In this document: in pieces, positions 1 to 10,821 of the stretch | Layout: the number at the start of each line of letters is the position of its first letter | Position numbering within the stretch: position 1 is the first letter of the stretch | Assembly: GCA_003388555.1 (NCBI GenBank) | Contig: QQVD01000034.1 | Location: 204,674 to 268,673, forward strand | Reading direction: 5' to 3' | Length of the DNA: 64,000 bases | Source: Acidobacteriota bacterium | GTDB lineage: Bacteria; Acidobacteriota; Thermoanaerobaculia; Multivoradales; Multivoraceae | The notes under the pieces: model-generated | What the model saw: the letters and a program-made list of their open reading frames with translations, nothing else | Told to the model about the DNA's origin: nothing | The model's database searches: none | Position numbers and translations under genes: made by a program

Positions 1-2740
<2,740 letters not shown>

Positions 2741-2950
2741 TCTGGGATCGTCCTCGTCGTCAAGGAGACCGTCGGCAGCCCCGGCGGCTGCGGACAGGAG
2801 AGACTACTCCGCGCCCGCCGATCGGGGCACCTCCGGTCGGCTCGGTGCAACGGGGCGTCCGACTTTGCCGCCGTCTTCCCCGCGGTGCTGTTCGGGCCAG
2901 CGAATAGGATTCCGATACCTCCTGTCCATTCGCCGCCAGAGGAGACTCCG

Positions 2951-4042
2951 ATGCGCCGACCGTTGTTGCGACCTGCTCTCACCGCGCTGTCGGCCGCTCT
3001 GCTGGGGCCGGCGCTGGCCCTGCCGCTGGCGGCGCTGCCACCGGCCGGCGAGGATGGAGCAGACCCGATCCCGCGCACCGCGTCGGGCCGGCCCGATCTC
3101 TCCGGCACCTACGACATCGCCAGCCTGACCCCGTTCGAGCGCGACCCGAAGTACGGCGAGCAGCTCGAGCTGACCGCCGAGGAGGCCGAGGCGATCGAGC
3201 GTCAGGCGGCGATGGCGATGGCCTTCGCCGACGCGCCCAGCGATCCCGACCGCAAGGCGCCGCCGAAGGGCGGCGACGGCTCGGCCGGCGCGGCGGGCAA
3301 GGTCGGCGGCTACAACGCCTTCTGGGTCGACTCGGGAACCGAGACCCTGGCGGTCGGCGGATCGTTCCGCACCTCGATCCTGGTCGATCCGGCGAACGGC
3401 CGGCTGCCGCCGCTGACCGAGGCCGGCAAGGCCCGGCGCGCCAAGCTGCGCCCCTACGTGCACGAGAACACCGGCGACGCCTGGTGGCTGAAGCACGAAG
3501 AGGGGCCGTACGACGATCCGGAGTCGCTGGCGGTCATCGAGCGCTGCCTCTACGTGGCGCCGGCGACGGCGCCGATGCTGCCGGTGCTCTACAACAACGT
3601 GAAGCGCATCGTGCAGACCGACCACCACCTGCTGATCCTGGTCGAGTGGATGCACGAGGCGCGGCGCGTGCGCCTGGGAACCAAGCACGATCCGCCCGCG
3701 CACCTGCCCGAGCACCTGCGCTCGCTCGCCGGCGACTCGATCGGCTGGTGGGAGGACGACACCCTGGTGGTCGAGACCACCAACTTCCTCGAGCGCCCCG
3801 GCGTGGCGCGCCAGGGCCTGCGCATCGTCGAGCGCTTCTCGCGCATGGGCCCGCAGACCCTGCTCTACGAGTTCACCGTGCACGACCCCGACTACACCGC
3901 CCCCTACTCCGGCGAGCTGCCCTTTCCCCAGACCGACGGCAAGCTGTACGAGTACGCCTGCCACGAAGGCAACTACGCCATGGGTAACATCCTGCGTGGG
4001 GCGCGGCTGCTGGAGCGGGAGGCGATGGAGGGAGCGGAGTGA
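2951..4042 (+). CDS. Secreted protein of unknown function (DTLVVETTNF family)
   Basis: A 363-residue protein with a clear signal peptide (Ala/Leu-rich stretch at about residues 8-28, cleavage near ALPPAG). The start is ATG 2951, preceded by AGAGGAGA; a longer in-frame ORF upstream has no good ribosome binding site. The mature part contains ASGRPDLSGTYD near the N terminus and the block GWWEDDTLVVETTNF around residue 275. Both blocks are familiar from a large uncharacterised family of exported proteins in Acidobacteriota and Proteobacteria. No enzymatic motif can be assigned. The gene stands alone, divergent from the CheB-CheR gene and convergent with the carboxylase gene. Only family membership and export are supported. 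Confidence 0.85.
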   Translation: MRRPLLRPALTALSAALLGPALALPLAALPPAGEDGADPIPRTASGRPDLSGTYDIASLTPFERDPKYGEQLELTAEEAEAIERQAAMAMAFADAPSDPDRKAPPKGGDGSAGAAGKVGGYNAFWVDSGTETLAVGGSFRTSILVDPANGRLPPLTEAGKARRAKLRPYVHENTGDAWWLKHEEGPYDDPESLAVIERCLYVAPATAPMLPVLYNNVKRIVQTDHHLLILVEWMHEARRVRLGTKHDPPAHLPEHLRSLAGDSIGWWEDDTLVVETTNFLERPGVARQGLRIVERFSRMGPQTLLYEFTVHDPDYTAPYSGELPFPQTDGKLYEYACHEGNYAMGNILRGARLLEREAMEGAE

Positions 4043-4096
4043 GTGGGTGGCATTCCGCGTCGAGCCCAGCCGGGTGACGGGGACGCCCCCACCCTG

Positions 4097-4118
4097 CCCT
4101 CCCTCTGCAGGGGGAGGG
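4097..4118. terminator. GC-rich perfect hairpin in a convergent gap
   Basis: A 9-bp stem (CCCTCCCTC paired with GGGGGAGGG, including one T-G pair) closes a TGCA loop. It lies 55 bases after the stop at 4042 and 171 bases from the stop of the convergent carboxylase gene. There is no clear T-tract, so it could be a bidirectional terminator or a dispersed intergenic palindrome. A very similar hairpin lies at 46571-46592, also between convergent genes. A second, imperfect stem at 4254-4292 overlaps the carboxylase stop. Confidence 0.4.
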
Positions 4119-4288
4119 TTTGGCAGAGGCTCGCGGGTCGGATGCGAGCACGCGGCGGCTCCACCTTCTTGTCGTCCCGGACTTGATCCCCGGATCCACG
4201 CGTTGCCTTCAGCGGTGACGCTCCGCTTCGCGACGAGCTCGCGGGTGCGATCGGTGAGCGCAGCGAGTGTTCTCTTGCGCTCGCTCCC

Positions 4289-7200
4289 TCACCAGGTGTC
4301 GACACACGGCCGCTTCTTGCCTTCGCGGCGTGGCGGAGCGGGCACCGAGGCGAGGCCGCGGGAGATCCAGTGGCGGGTGTCGGCGGGGTCGATGACGTCG
4401 TCGACCTCGAGGTGGGAGGCGGTGTTGATCGCCTTGCCGCGCTCGTAGGACTCGGCGACCATGCGCTCGAAGGTGGCCTTGCGCTCCGCCGGGTCGTCGA
4501 TCGCCGCCAGCTCCTTGCGGTAGCCGAGCTTGACCGCGCCTTCGAGACCCATGCCGCCGAACTCGCCGGTCGGCCAGGCGACGGTGAACAGGGGCGCCTT
4601 GAACGAGCCGGCGGCCATTGCCTGGGCGCCTAGGCCGTAGCCCTTGCGCAGCACGACGGTCATCACCGGCACGGTCATCGAGGCGCCGATGACGAAGAGG
4701 CGGCTGCAGTGGCGCACGATGGCGGTCTTCTCGGTCTCGGGGCCGACCATGATCCCCGGCGTGTCGCAGAGCATCAGCACCGGCAGGTCGAAGGCGTCGC
4801 AGAGCTGCAGGAAGCGCGCCGCCTTGTCGGCGCCGGGCGAGTCGATGGCGCCGGCGAGGTGCTGCGGGTTGTTGGCGACGATGCCGAGCGGCCGGCCGCC
4901 GACGCGGGCCAGGGCGGTGACCATGCCGACGCCGAAGCGCGGCCGCAGCTCGAGCACCGAGCCGCGGTCGGCGATCTGCTCGACGACCCGGCGCACGTCG
5001 TAGACGCGCAGGCGGTTCTCCGGCACCAGGTGGCGCAGGGTGCGCGGGTCGCCGCCCTCGAAGCGCTCGAGCGGGCCCTGGAAGTACCCCAGATACCGCT
5101 TGGCGACGGCGACCGCCTCGGCCTCGTCGCGCACCGCGACGTCGACGACGCCGTTGGGGACCTGCACCGACATCGGGCCGACCTCCTCGGGGCGGAAGAC
5201 CCCGAGGCCGCCGCCTTCGATCATCGCCGGGCCGCCCATGCCGATGTTCGAGTTCGCGGTGGCGATGACGACGTCGCAGCAGCCGAGCAGCGCCGCGTTG
5301 CCGGCGAAGCAGCGGCCCGAGTTGATGCCGACCAGCGGCACCAGGCCGGAGAGCTCGCCGAAGCGGCGGAAGGCCCAGCAGTCGAGACCCGCGACGCCCA
5401 TCACGTCGGTGTCGCCGGGACGCCCACCTCCGCCCTCGGTGAAGAAGACCACCGGCAGTCGCCAGTCGCGCGCCAGGTCGAACAGCCGGTCCTTCTTCTC
5501 GTGGTTCTGCTTGCCCTGGGTGCCGGCGAGCACGGTGTAGTCGTAGGAGAGCACCGCGCAGCGCGCCGCCTCGGCGGGGAAGGTGTCTGCGTTGACGGTA
5601 CCGATGCCGGCGATCAGGCCGTCGGCCGGAGTGCGGTCGATCAGGTCCTGCAGCTCGCGGCGCCGGCGCTGGGCGGCGACCGCCAGGCCGCCATACTCGA
5701 TCCACGAACCGGGATCGACCAGGTCCTCGACGTTCTCGCGCGCCGTGCGCTGCCCTGTCTTGCGTCGCCTGGCCACCGCCTCGGGCCGGTTCTCGTCGAG
5801 CAGCTTGCCCTTGCGATCGATCAGCTCCTGCAGGTCGTCGCGCACCCGCTCGAGATCGGCCTCCCCGAGCTCGAGGTCGGCGGCACGCGCCGCGACGCTC
5901 GCGTCGACGCTGTCGCTGGGCTCGATGCGCAGCAGCGGGGTTCCGGCCCACACCGGCGCACCCGGCTCGACCAGCTGCTCCCGCACGATCCCAGGGCAGG
6001 GCGCGGTGATCTCGTGCTCCATCTTCATCGCCTCGAGGATCGCCACCGGCTGCCCCTCGACCACGTCCTCGCCGACCGCGACCTCGAAGCCGATCACGGT
6101 GCCCTGCATCGGCGCTGCGACGACGCCGGGTGCGTGCTCGGTGAGGTCCTCGGCCGCGGTCCGCTCGGCGCCGCTGCGTCCCAGCTCGAGCACCGCCAGC
6201 GGATCGTCCGAGCCGAGGGTGGCGCCGGCGCGGCGCCGGCGGGCGGCATCCTGCGTGCACACCGCCTCGGCGCTCTCCTCGGCCTCCGGCTGCGGCCGGT
6301 TCGCCTCGATCGCTCCCTGCCGTGAACCCCACTGCGCGGCGAGCTCGCGGTCGATCCAGGTGGTGGTCGCCTGGCGCGCGAAGCGCTCGGGATCGCCACC
6401 GAGCAGGTCGGCCAGATGGCGCAGGAAGCCGAGGTTGGTCACCACGCCGTCGACCTCCGTCTCGGCGAGAGCGGCGCCCCACTTGCGCAGCGCGGCGGTG
6501 AAGTCTCCGTCGGCGCCGCGCGCGTGCACCACCAGCTTGGCGACCAGCGGGTCGAAGGACGGCGACACCTCGGCGCCGGCGGCGAGGTGGGTGTCGAGCC
6601 GCACGCCGGGACCGAGCGGCGTCGTCAGCCGCCGTACCGTGCCGCCGCCGGGCTGTAGCCGGCCGTCGGCATCGAAGGTCTCGGCGCAGATGCGGCTCTG
6701 GATGGCGAAGCCGTGGATGCGCGGCGGCGACTGGAGGCCGACTTCGTCGAGCGAGCGGCCTTCGCCGATCGCGAGCTGCAGCTGCACCAGGTCCAGGCCG
6801 CAGACCTCCTCGGTGATCGTGTGCTCGACCTGCAGCCGGGGGTTGGCTTCGATGAAGGCGTAGCCGCGGCTGGCGCCGGAGTCCGGATCGCGGCTGGCGC
6901 AGTCGACCAGGAACTCGAAGGTGCCCAGGCCCGCGTAGCCGACGCTGGCCGCCAGGCGCACCGCATCGTCGGTCAGGCGCTCGCGCAGGGCCGGCGAGAG
7001 ATCCGGGCTGGGAGCGATCTCGACGATCTTCTGGTGACGGCGCTGCAGGGTGCAGTCGCGTTCGCCGAGGGCGACGACCCGCTCGCCGTCGCCGACGATC
7101 TGGATCTCGATGTGGCGGGCCCGCTCGATCGACCGCTCGACGTAGAGGGCGTCGTCGCCGAAGGCGCCGGCAGCCTCCGAGGCGCAGCGTCGCCACAGGG

Positions 7201-7804
7201 CCGCGAAGCGCTCGGGATCGCGCCGGTCCTCGTCCGAGACCAGGCGCATGCCGCGTCCGCCACCGCCGTGCACCGCCTTGATCACCACCGGGCCGTCGCT
7301 GCGGTCGGCGAAGGCGCTCGCCTCCTGGAGCGTGCAGCCGTCACCGGTGGCGGCCAGCACGGGCACGCCGAGGTCGCGCGCCTGACGGCGTGCCGCCAGC
7401 TTGTCGGCGAAGACACGGAGCACCCGCGGCGACGGGCCGAGGAATCGCACCCCTTGCTCGGCGCAGAGCTCGGCGAGCTCGGCGCGTTCGCTGAGGAAGC
7501 CGTAGCCGGGGTGCAGGGCGTCGCATCGCTGCGCCGTGGCCGCGGCGACGATCTCGCCCGGGTCCAGGAAGGCGCCGGGCCCGGTGCCTCTCAACTCGAC
7601 CACCGCGTCGGCGGTCGGCACCCCCCACGGATCGTCGGGCGCCCGCAGCGCCACGACCCTGATGCCCCGTTCACGGGCGCTGCGTGCGATACGCAGTGCG
7701 ATCTCGCCGCGGTTCGCGATCAGCAGGCTGCGGATGCGGCGATCGGCGGCAGGCGAGCCGGCGTCACTGGGAGTGTCGTCGGGAGATCGGAGGGTGTCGT
7801 TCAT
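4289..7804 (-). CDS. Single-chain biotin-dependent acyl-CoA carboxylase (BC-BCCP-CT fusion)
   Basis: A 1171-residue enzyme combining all catalytic parts of an acyl-CoA carboxylase. Biotin carboxylase is at about residues 25-470 (LLIANRGEIALRI start, ATP-grasp loop VVIKAVHGGGGRGMR, EANPRLQVEHT). The biotinyl domain carries EAMKME, with the biotinylated Lys near residue 594. The carboxyltransferase halves run from about 640 to the end (GTQGKQNHEKKDRLFDLA, GGAGGAMI-type oxyanion region, DTPGIMVGPE, GGMGLEGAV). The chosen start, ATG 7804, places about 25 residues before the carboxylase; the frame is open for 60 codons upstream, but that part is low-complexity. The architecture resembles the long single-chain acyl-CoA carboxylases known in mycobacteria rather than separate AccA/B/C/D. 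Substrate (acetyl-, propionyl- or long-chain acyl-CoA) cannot be read from the sequence. No biotin ligase is nearby. Confidence 0.92.
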   Translation of the reverse strand: MNDTLRSPDDTPSDAGSPAADRRIRSLLIANRGEIALRIARSARERGIRVVALRAPDDPWGVPTADAVVELRGTGPGAFLDPGEIVAAATAQRCDALHPGYGFLSERAELAELCAEQGVRFLGPSPRVLRVFADKLAARRQARDLGVPVLAATGDGCTLQEASAFADRSDGPVVIKAVHGGGGRGMRLVSDEDRRDPERFAALWRRCASEAAGAFGDDALYVERSIERARHIEIQIVGDGERVVALGERDCTLQRRHQKIVEIAPSPDLSPALRERLTDDAVRLAASVGYAGLGTFEFLVDCASRDPDSGASRGYAFIEANPRLQVEHTITEEVCGLDLVQLQLAIGEGRSLDEVGLQSPPRIHGFAIQSRICAETFDADGRLQPGGGTVRRLTTPLGPGVRLDTHLAAGAEVSPSFDPLVAKLVVHARGADGDFTAALRKWGAALAETEVDGVVTNLGFLRHLADLLGGDPERFARQATTTWIDRELAAQWGSRQGAIEANRPQPEAEESAEAVCTQDAARRRRAGATLGSDDPLAVLELGRSGAERTAAEDLTEHAPGVVAAPMQGTVIGFEVAVGEDVVEGQPVAILEAMKMEHEITAPCPGIVREQLVEPGAPVWAGTPLLRIEPSDSVDASVAARAADLELGEADLERVRDDLQELIDRKGKLLDENRPEAVARRRKTGQRTARENVEDLVDPGSWIEYGGLAVAAQRRRRELQDLIDRTPADGLIAGIGTVNADTFPAEAARCAVLSYDYTVLAGTQGKQNHEKKDRLFDLARDWRLPVVFFTEGGGGRPGDTDVMGVAGLDCWAFRRFGELSGLVPLVGINSGRCFAGNAALLGCCDVVIATANSNIGMGGPAMIEGGGLGVFRPEEVGPMSVQVPNGVVDVAVRDEAEAVAVAKRYLGYFQGPLERFEGGDPRTLRHLVPENRLRVYDVRRVVEQIADRGSVLELRPRFGVGMVTALARVGGRPLGIVANNPQHLAGAIDSPGADKAARFLQLCDAFDLPVLMLCDTPGIMVGPETEKTAIVRHCSRLFVIGASMTVPVMTVVLRKGYGLGAQAMAAGSFKAPLFTVAWPTGEFGGMGLEGAVKLGYRKELAAIDDPAERKATFERMVAESYERGKAINTASHLEVDDVIDPADTRHWISRGLASVPAPPRREGKKRPCVDTW

Positions 7805-7977
7805 GACGGGTGCCGGCGAACAACCAGCCGGGCGGCGATCTTCGCACGTCGCCTGCCGCGGCTCGTCGCCACCCGGTCCCAGTCGGCGCGGCGAAGCCGC
7901 CGACTCCGCCGCTGCGTCGATCTTTCTCGACTCATGCCGATGCCGCGCAAGCATATTCGGGGTAAGCTCGCCACAAC

Positions 7978-9018
7978 ATGACACTTATCAGCACTCTCTC
8001 CGCGCTCGGCGCGCGGGTCGTGGAGCGCGTACAGAGAGGAGCCCTCGGCAAGACCACGCTGCAACGTGGTGAGGGTGGCGACGACGCTCCGGCGTCGGAG
8101 CGAAGGCCTCCGGTGCGCCCGATCGCCTTCCCCAGCACCTCCGGTGCATCGACCGGCAGGGAGACGACGCCACCTGGCCGACAGAACGGCGTGCACAAGA
8201 GCGGCGCGCCCCACGGCAACGCTTCGAACGGCAGCAAGTCGAACGGCAGCAAGTCGAACGGCAGCAAGTCGAACGGCGGTCAACTCAACGGGAGCTCGCT
8301 GAACGGCATGTCGAGACCGGGCGGCGAGAGCGCCGGCACGTCGCGTCGTCGCGAGGGTCGCGTGCCGATCGGACGACGGTCGGACAGCGCCGTGGTCTGG
8401 TCCGAGCCGATCGAGCCCTTCCCGGTGTTCGCGCACTGCAGCGGCAAGTGGGTGCAGGGCAACCTCGGCCGCGCCTGCCTGCAGTCCGGCCCTCAGTCCG
8501 AGGAGCCCCAGCGCCAGAGCACTGCCGACGCGAGGTCGGAGATGCCGGCGGCGGTCGTCGCGGCGGACGCCTTCCGCTTCCAAGGCCCGGCCTTCGTCTT
8601 CGACAGCGAGGAGCATCTGATCGAGGCGTGCCACAACCGTGAGCTGGAGCGCGACTGCGTCGCCATCGTCCGCTTCCAGGGACGGCGGGCACAGGGTGCG
8701 GAGTACCGGCCGCTGAGCGACGCCATCGAGGCGCTGGCGAGGGTGCGGGCGCGCGGACACGAGGTCGCCCTGGTCACCGACGGTAGGGCGAGCAGCGGCA
8801 ACTCGGGAGTCCCGGTGGCCGATCAACTGGTGCCTGAGGCGCTGTGCAACGGCACCCTGCGCCGGCTGCTGCCGGGAGACCTGGTGCGCATCGATCGCGA
8901 AGCGGGCCAGCTGGTGCTGATGGTCGACGAGCAGCGCATCCTGTCGCGGGATCCCGCGGCGCCGGAGCTGGCTCGGGCACGGATCAACGGCGCCAAGGTG
9001 GCGAAGCGATTCGGCTGA
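7978..9018 (+). CDS. Orphan C-terminal domain of Edd/IlvD dehydratase fused to a repetitive N-terminal region
   Basis: A 346-residue protein. Residues about 198-345 match the C-terminal swivelling domain of 6-phosphogluconate dehydratase/dihydroxyacid dehydratase. The matching blocks are FVFDSEE, RDCVAIVRFQG, VALVTDGRAS, GVPVADQLVPEA, GDLVRIDREAGQLVLMVDE and a GNLGRA element at 161-166. The serine of the GRxS motif (residue 272), which acts as base in IlvD enzymes, is kept. The whole N-terminal catalytic domain with its iron-sulfur cysteines and Mg site is missing. It is replaced by about 150 residues rich in Ser, Asn, Gly and Arg, including three SNGSK repeats and a fourth variant. It therefore cannot be a normal dehydratase. 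The stop overlaps the next reading frame (CTGA at 9015), so it may head an operon with the copper-binding lipoprotein and acylphosphatase. Function unknown; it may be a decayed gene or a repurposed domain. Confidence 0.75.
   Translation: MTLISTLSALGARVVERVQRGALGKTTLQRGEGGDDAPASERRPPVRPIAFPSTSGASTGRETTPPGRQNGVHKSGAPHGNASNGSKSNGSKSNGSKSNGGQLNGSSLNGMSRPGGESAGTSRRREGRVPIGRRSDSAVVWSEPIEPFPVFAHCSGKWVQGNLGRACLQSGPQSEEPQRQSTADARSEMPAAVVAADAFRFQGPAFVFDSEEHLIEACHNRELERDCVAIVRFQGRRAQGAEYRPLSDAIEALARVRARGHEVALVTDGRASSGNSGVPVADQLVPEALCNGTLRRLLPGDLVRIDREAGQLVLMVDEQRILSRDPAAPELARARINGAKVAKRFG
8224..8283 (+). repeat. 15-bp tandem repeat inside the Edd-like gene
   Basis: Three perfect copies of TCGAACGGCAGCAAG at 8224-8268 are followed by a fourth diverged copy. 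The unit is a multiple of three, so copy changes would keep the frame and only lengthen or shorten the SNGSK tract. Further Asn-Gly steps (LNGSSLNG) follow. Confidence 0.9.
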
Positions 9019-9572
9019 GCAGCTTCCGTTCCTGGCGAGCAGGCCCGCCCGGTCGCTCGAGGCCGACGATCGATCCAAGGTCGTCGCACACTGCCCGGAC
9101 TGCCCGGACTGCCCGGACTGCCCGGACTGCCCGGTCGGCTCGGTGGTTCTTGCTGTCGCTCTGCCTCATCGGTCCGATCGGCACCTCTTGCGGTGGTCGC
9201 GCTCCGGGAGCCGAGTCGGCCGAGCCGTCCGGCGCCGTCCAGCGCTACCGGCTGCGCGGCGAGGTCGAGGACTTCGACGGCCGCCGTCTGCGTATCCGTC
9301 ACCAGGCGATCGATCCGTTCACCCTGGCCGACGGCAGCGTCGGCCGGATGGAGGCGATGTCGATGTGGTTCGGTGTCGATCAGGCGCTGCGAGGCGGCGG
9401 AGAGGTGCCGCCGCTCGGCTCGACGATCGACTTCGAGCTGATCGTCGAGTGGGGCGCCAGCACGGCGGAGCGCCGCGCCCGCATCGCCTGGTGGTCTCCG
9501 GCCGAGCCGGCATCGCCATCCAGCGGGTCGTCGTCGGACGCAGCCGCGTCACCGGGCGAGGAAGAGCGGTGA
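9015..9572 (+). CDS. CusF-like copper-binding lipoprotein
   Basis: The reading frame encodes a lipoprotein signal (WFLLSLCLIGPIGTSCGG, lipobox Cys within GTSC) followed by a small beta-barrel of the CusF type: RYRLRGEVEDFDGRRLRIRH, then MEAMSMWF, then a GSTIDFELIVEW strand. CusF binds Cu(I) or Ag(I) through one His, a Trp and two Met. Here the His (RIRHQAI) and the two Met of AMSM are present, while the Trp position seems to be Met. The start is uncertain. No ATG, GTG or long enough TTG frame precedes the signal within the intergenic gap; CTG 9015 overlaps the previous stop, and the nearest ATG (8844) lies deep in the upstream gene. The n-region encodes a Thr-Ala-Arg repeat. The gene overlaps the acylphosphatase start by GTGA. 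A periplasmic copper handling role is likely from the family. Confidence 0.7.
   Translation: MSSFRSWRAGPPGRSRPTIDPRSSHTARTARTARTARTARSARWFLLSLCLIGPIGTSCGGRAPGAESAEPSGAVQRYRLRGEVEDFDGRRLRIRHQAIDPFTLADGSVGRMEAMSMWFGVDQALRGGGEVPPLGSTIDFELIVEWGASTAERRARIAWWSPAEPASPSSGSSSDAAASPGEEER
9090..9134 (+). repeat. 9-bp tandem repeat, five copies
   Basis: Five perfect head-to-tail copies of ACTGCCCGG. In the lipoprotein frame this encodes (Thr-Ala-Arg)5 directly before the hydrophobic part of the signal peptide. If the true start lies after the repeat it is instead an untranslated leader repeat. Confidence 0.95.
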
Positions 9573-9931
9573 GCGCCGGGACCGATCGGATCGTTCACGG
9601 CCTGGTCTCGGGCAGGGTCCAGGGGGTCTACTACCGGGCCTCCTTCCAGCGCGAGTGTGAGGCTCGAGGCCTCGTCGGCTGGGTGCGCAACCTCCACGAC
9701 GGGCGGGTCGAGTTCCGCATCCGCGGCAGCGAGGACGCGGTCGATGCAGCTCTGCAGTGGGCGCGATCCGGCCCGCCGGCGGCGCGGGTCGAGGGACTCG
9801 AGACCTGGCTCGTCGAGGCGGCTGACGACGAGCTGTCGGGCGACGCCATGCGGGTGCTGGCGACCGCCTCGCGGCCAGTCGGCGACGGCGTGCGAGAAGG
9901 TGGGGGAAGAGAGCGCCGCTCGGAGCCGTAG
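9569..9931 (+). CDS. acyP: Acylphosphatase
   Basis: A 120-residue protein that hydrolyses acyl phosphates such as carbamoyl phosphate. The family signature is clear: HGLVSGRVQGVYYRASFQ with the catalytic Arg of the phosphate loop (GRVQGVYYR), then GLVGWVRNLHDGRVEF containing the catalytic Asn, then a predicted helix and a final strand. The family usually ends around residue 90-100, so the last 25 or so residues (RPVGDGVREGGG onward) are a polar extension. The start is GTG 9569, overlapping the lipoprotein stop by GTGA, which points to translational coupling. Confidence 0.9.
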   Translation: MSAGTDRIVHGLVSGRVQGVYYRASFQRECEARGLVGWVRNLHDGRVEFRIRGSEDAVDAALQWARSGPPAARVEGLETWLVEAADDELSGDAMRVLATASRPVGDGVREGGGRERRSEP

Positions 9932-10032
9932 GGAGAGCACCACGGCGGTCGTCGAGCCAGGACGGCAGGGCGGGCAGTCGTGGATCGCGGCGCCGGCACG
10001 GAATCACGACTCGCCGGCTCGCCGACAGATCC

Positions 10033-10096
10033 GCAGAAGATCCGCACCGCAGAAGATCCGCACCGCAGAAGATCCGCACCGCAGAAGATCCGCACA
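10033..10096 (+). repeat. 16-bp tandem repeat upstream of the AIM24 gene
   Basis: Four copies of GCAGAAGATCCGCACC, the last with one change, end 13 bases before ATG 10110. The ribosome binding site AGGAGG directly follows the array, so the repeat is in the 5' leader of that gene or in its promoter region. Confidence 0.95.
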
Positions 10097-10109
10097 GGAG
10101 GAAAGAGAG

Positions 10110-10808
10110 ATGAGCCGCTACTCACTCGACGAGTTCGTCCAGCGCACCGCTCAGAAGGACCGGGGACAGGGGCTCTTCGAGCTCGAGGGCGACAGGGCAC
10201 TGGAGATCAACCTGGCGGATTCGCAGGTCTGGGCGAAGCTCGGCGCGATGATCGCCTACCACGGCGCGATCCGCTTCGAGCGCGAGAAGATGCTCGAGCA
10301 CGGGGTCGGCAAGATGCTCAAGCGCTCGTTCACCGGCGAGGGCACCCGGCTGATGAAGGCGACCGGGAAGGGCAAGCTCTACCTGGCCGACTCGGGGAAG
10401 AAGATCACCATCCTCGAGATGGCCGGCGAGACCCTGTTCGTCAACGGCAACGACCTGCTCGCGTTCGAGCCGAGCATCGCCTGGGACATCAAGATGATGC
10501 GCAAGGTCGCCGCGATGCTCTCCGGCGGCCTGTTCAACGTGCGCCTGGAGGGCAGCGGCCTGGTGGCGATCACCAGCCACTACGATCCGCTGACCCTGGC
10601 GGTCACGCCGCAGCGTCCGGTGATGACCGATCCCAACGCGACGGTGGCCTGGTCCGGGAACCTGAGCCCCGAGTTCCGTACCGACGTGACCTTGAGGACG
10701 TTCCTCGGCCGCGGCAGCGGCGAGTCGATCCAGATGGAGTTCCGCGGCGAGGGTTTCGTCGTCGTGCAGCCGTTCGAGGAGGTCGTGCTGCAGCAGCCGA
10801 GCCGCTGA
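10110..10808 (+). CDS. AIM24 family protein
   Basis: A 232-residue protein with the double-psi/beta-prism type fold of the AIM24 (former DUF124) family. Supporting blocks are VWAKLGAMIAYHGAIRFE near residue 40, GKGKLYLADSGKKITILEM and ETLFVNGNDLLAFEP in the middle, and GGLFNVRLEGSGLVAITSHYDPLTL. There is no signal peptide or membrane segment, so it is probably cytoplasmic. The bacterial family has no firmly established function; some members are stress-linked or membrane-associated. The start has a strong ribosome binding site (AGGAGG) and sits behind a 16-bp tandem repeat. The gene is convergent with the signalling operon on the other strand. Confidence 0.88.
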   Translation: MSRYSLDEFVQRTAQKDRGQGLFELEGDRALEINLADSQVWAKLGAMIAYHGAIRFEREKMLEHGVGKMLKRSFTGEGTRLMKATGKGKLYLADSGKKITILEMAGETLFVNGNDLLAFEPSIAWDIKMMRKVAAMLSGGLFNVRLEGSGLVAITSHYDPLTLAVTPQRPVMTDPNATVAWSGNLSPEFRTDVTLRTFLGRGSGESIQMEFRGEGFVVVQPFEEVVLQQPSR

Positions 10809-10821
10809 AGGCACGAGGCCG

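Noticed and set aside
7978..9018. Functional 6-phosphogluconate or dihydroxyacid dehydratase
   Set aside because: The N-terminal domain with the iron-sulfur and metal ligands is absent.
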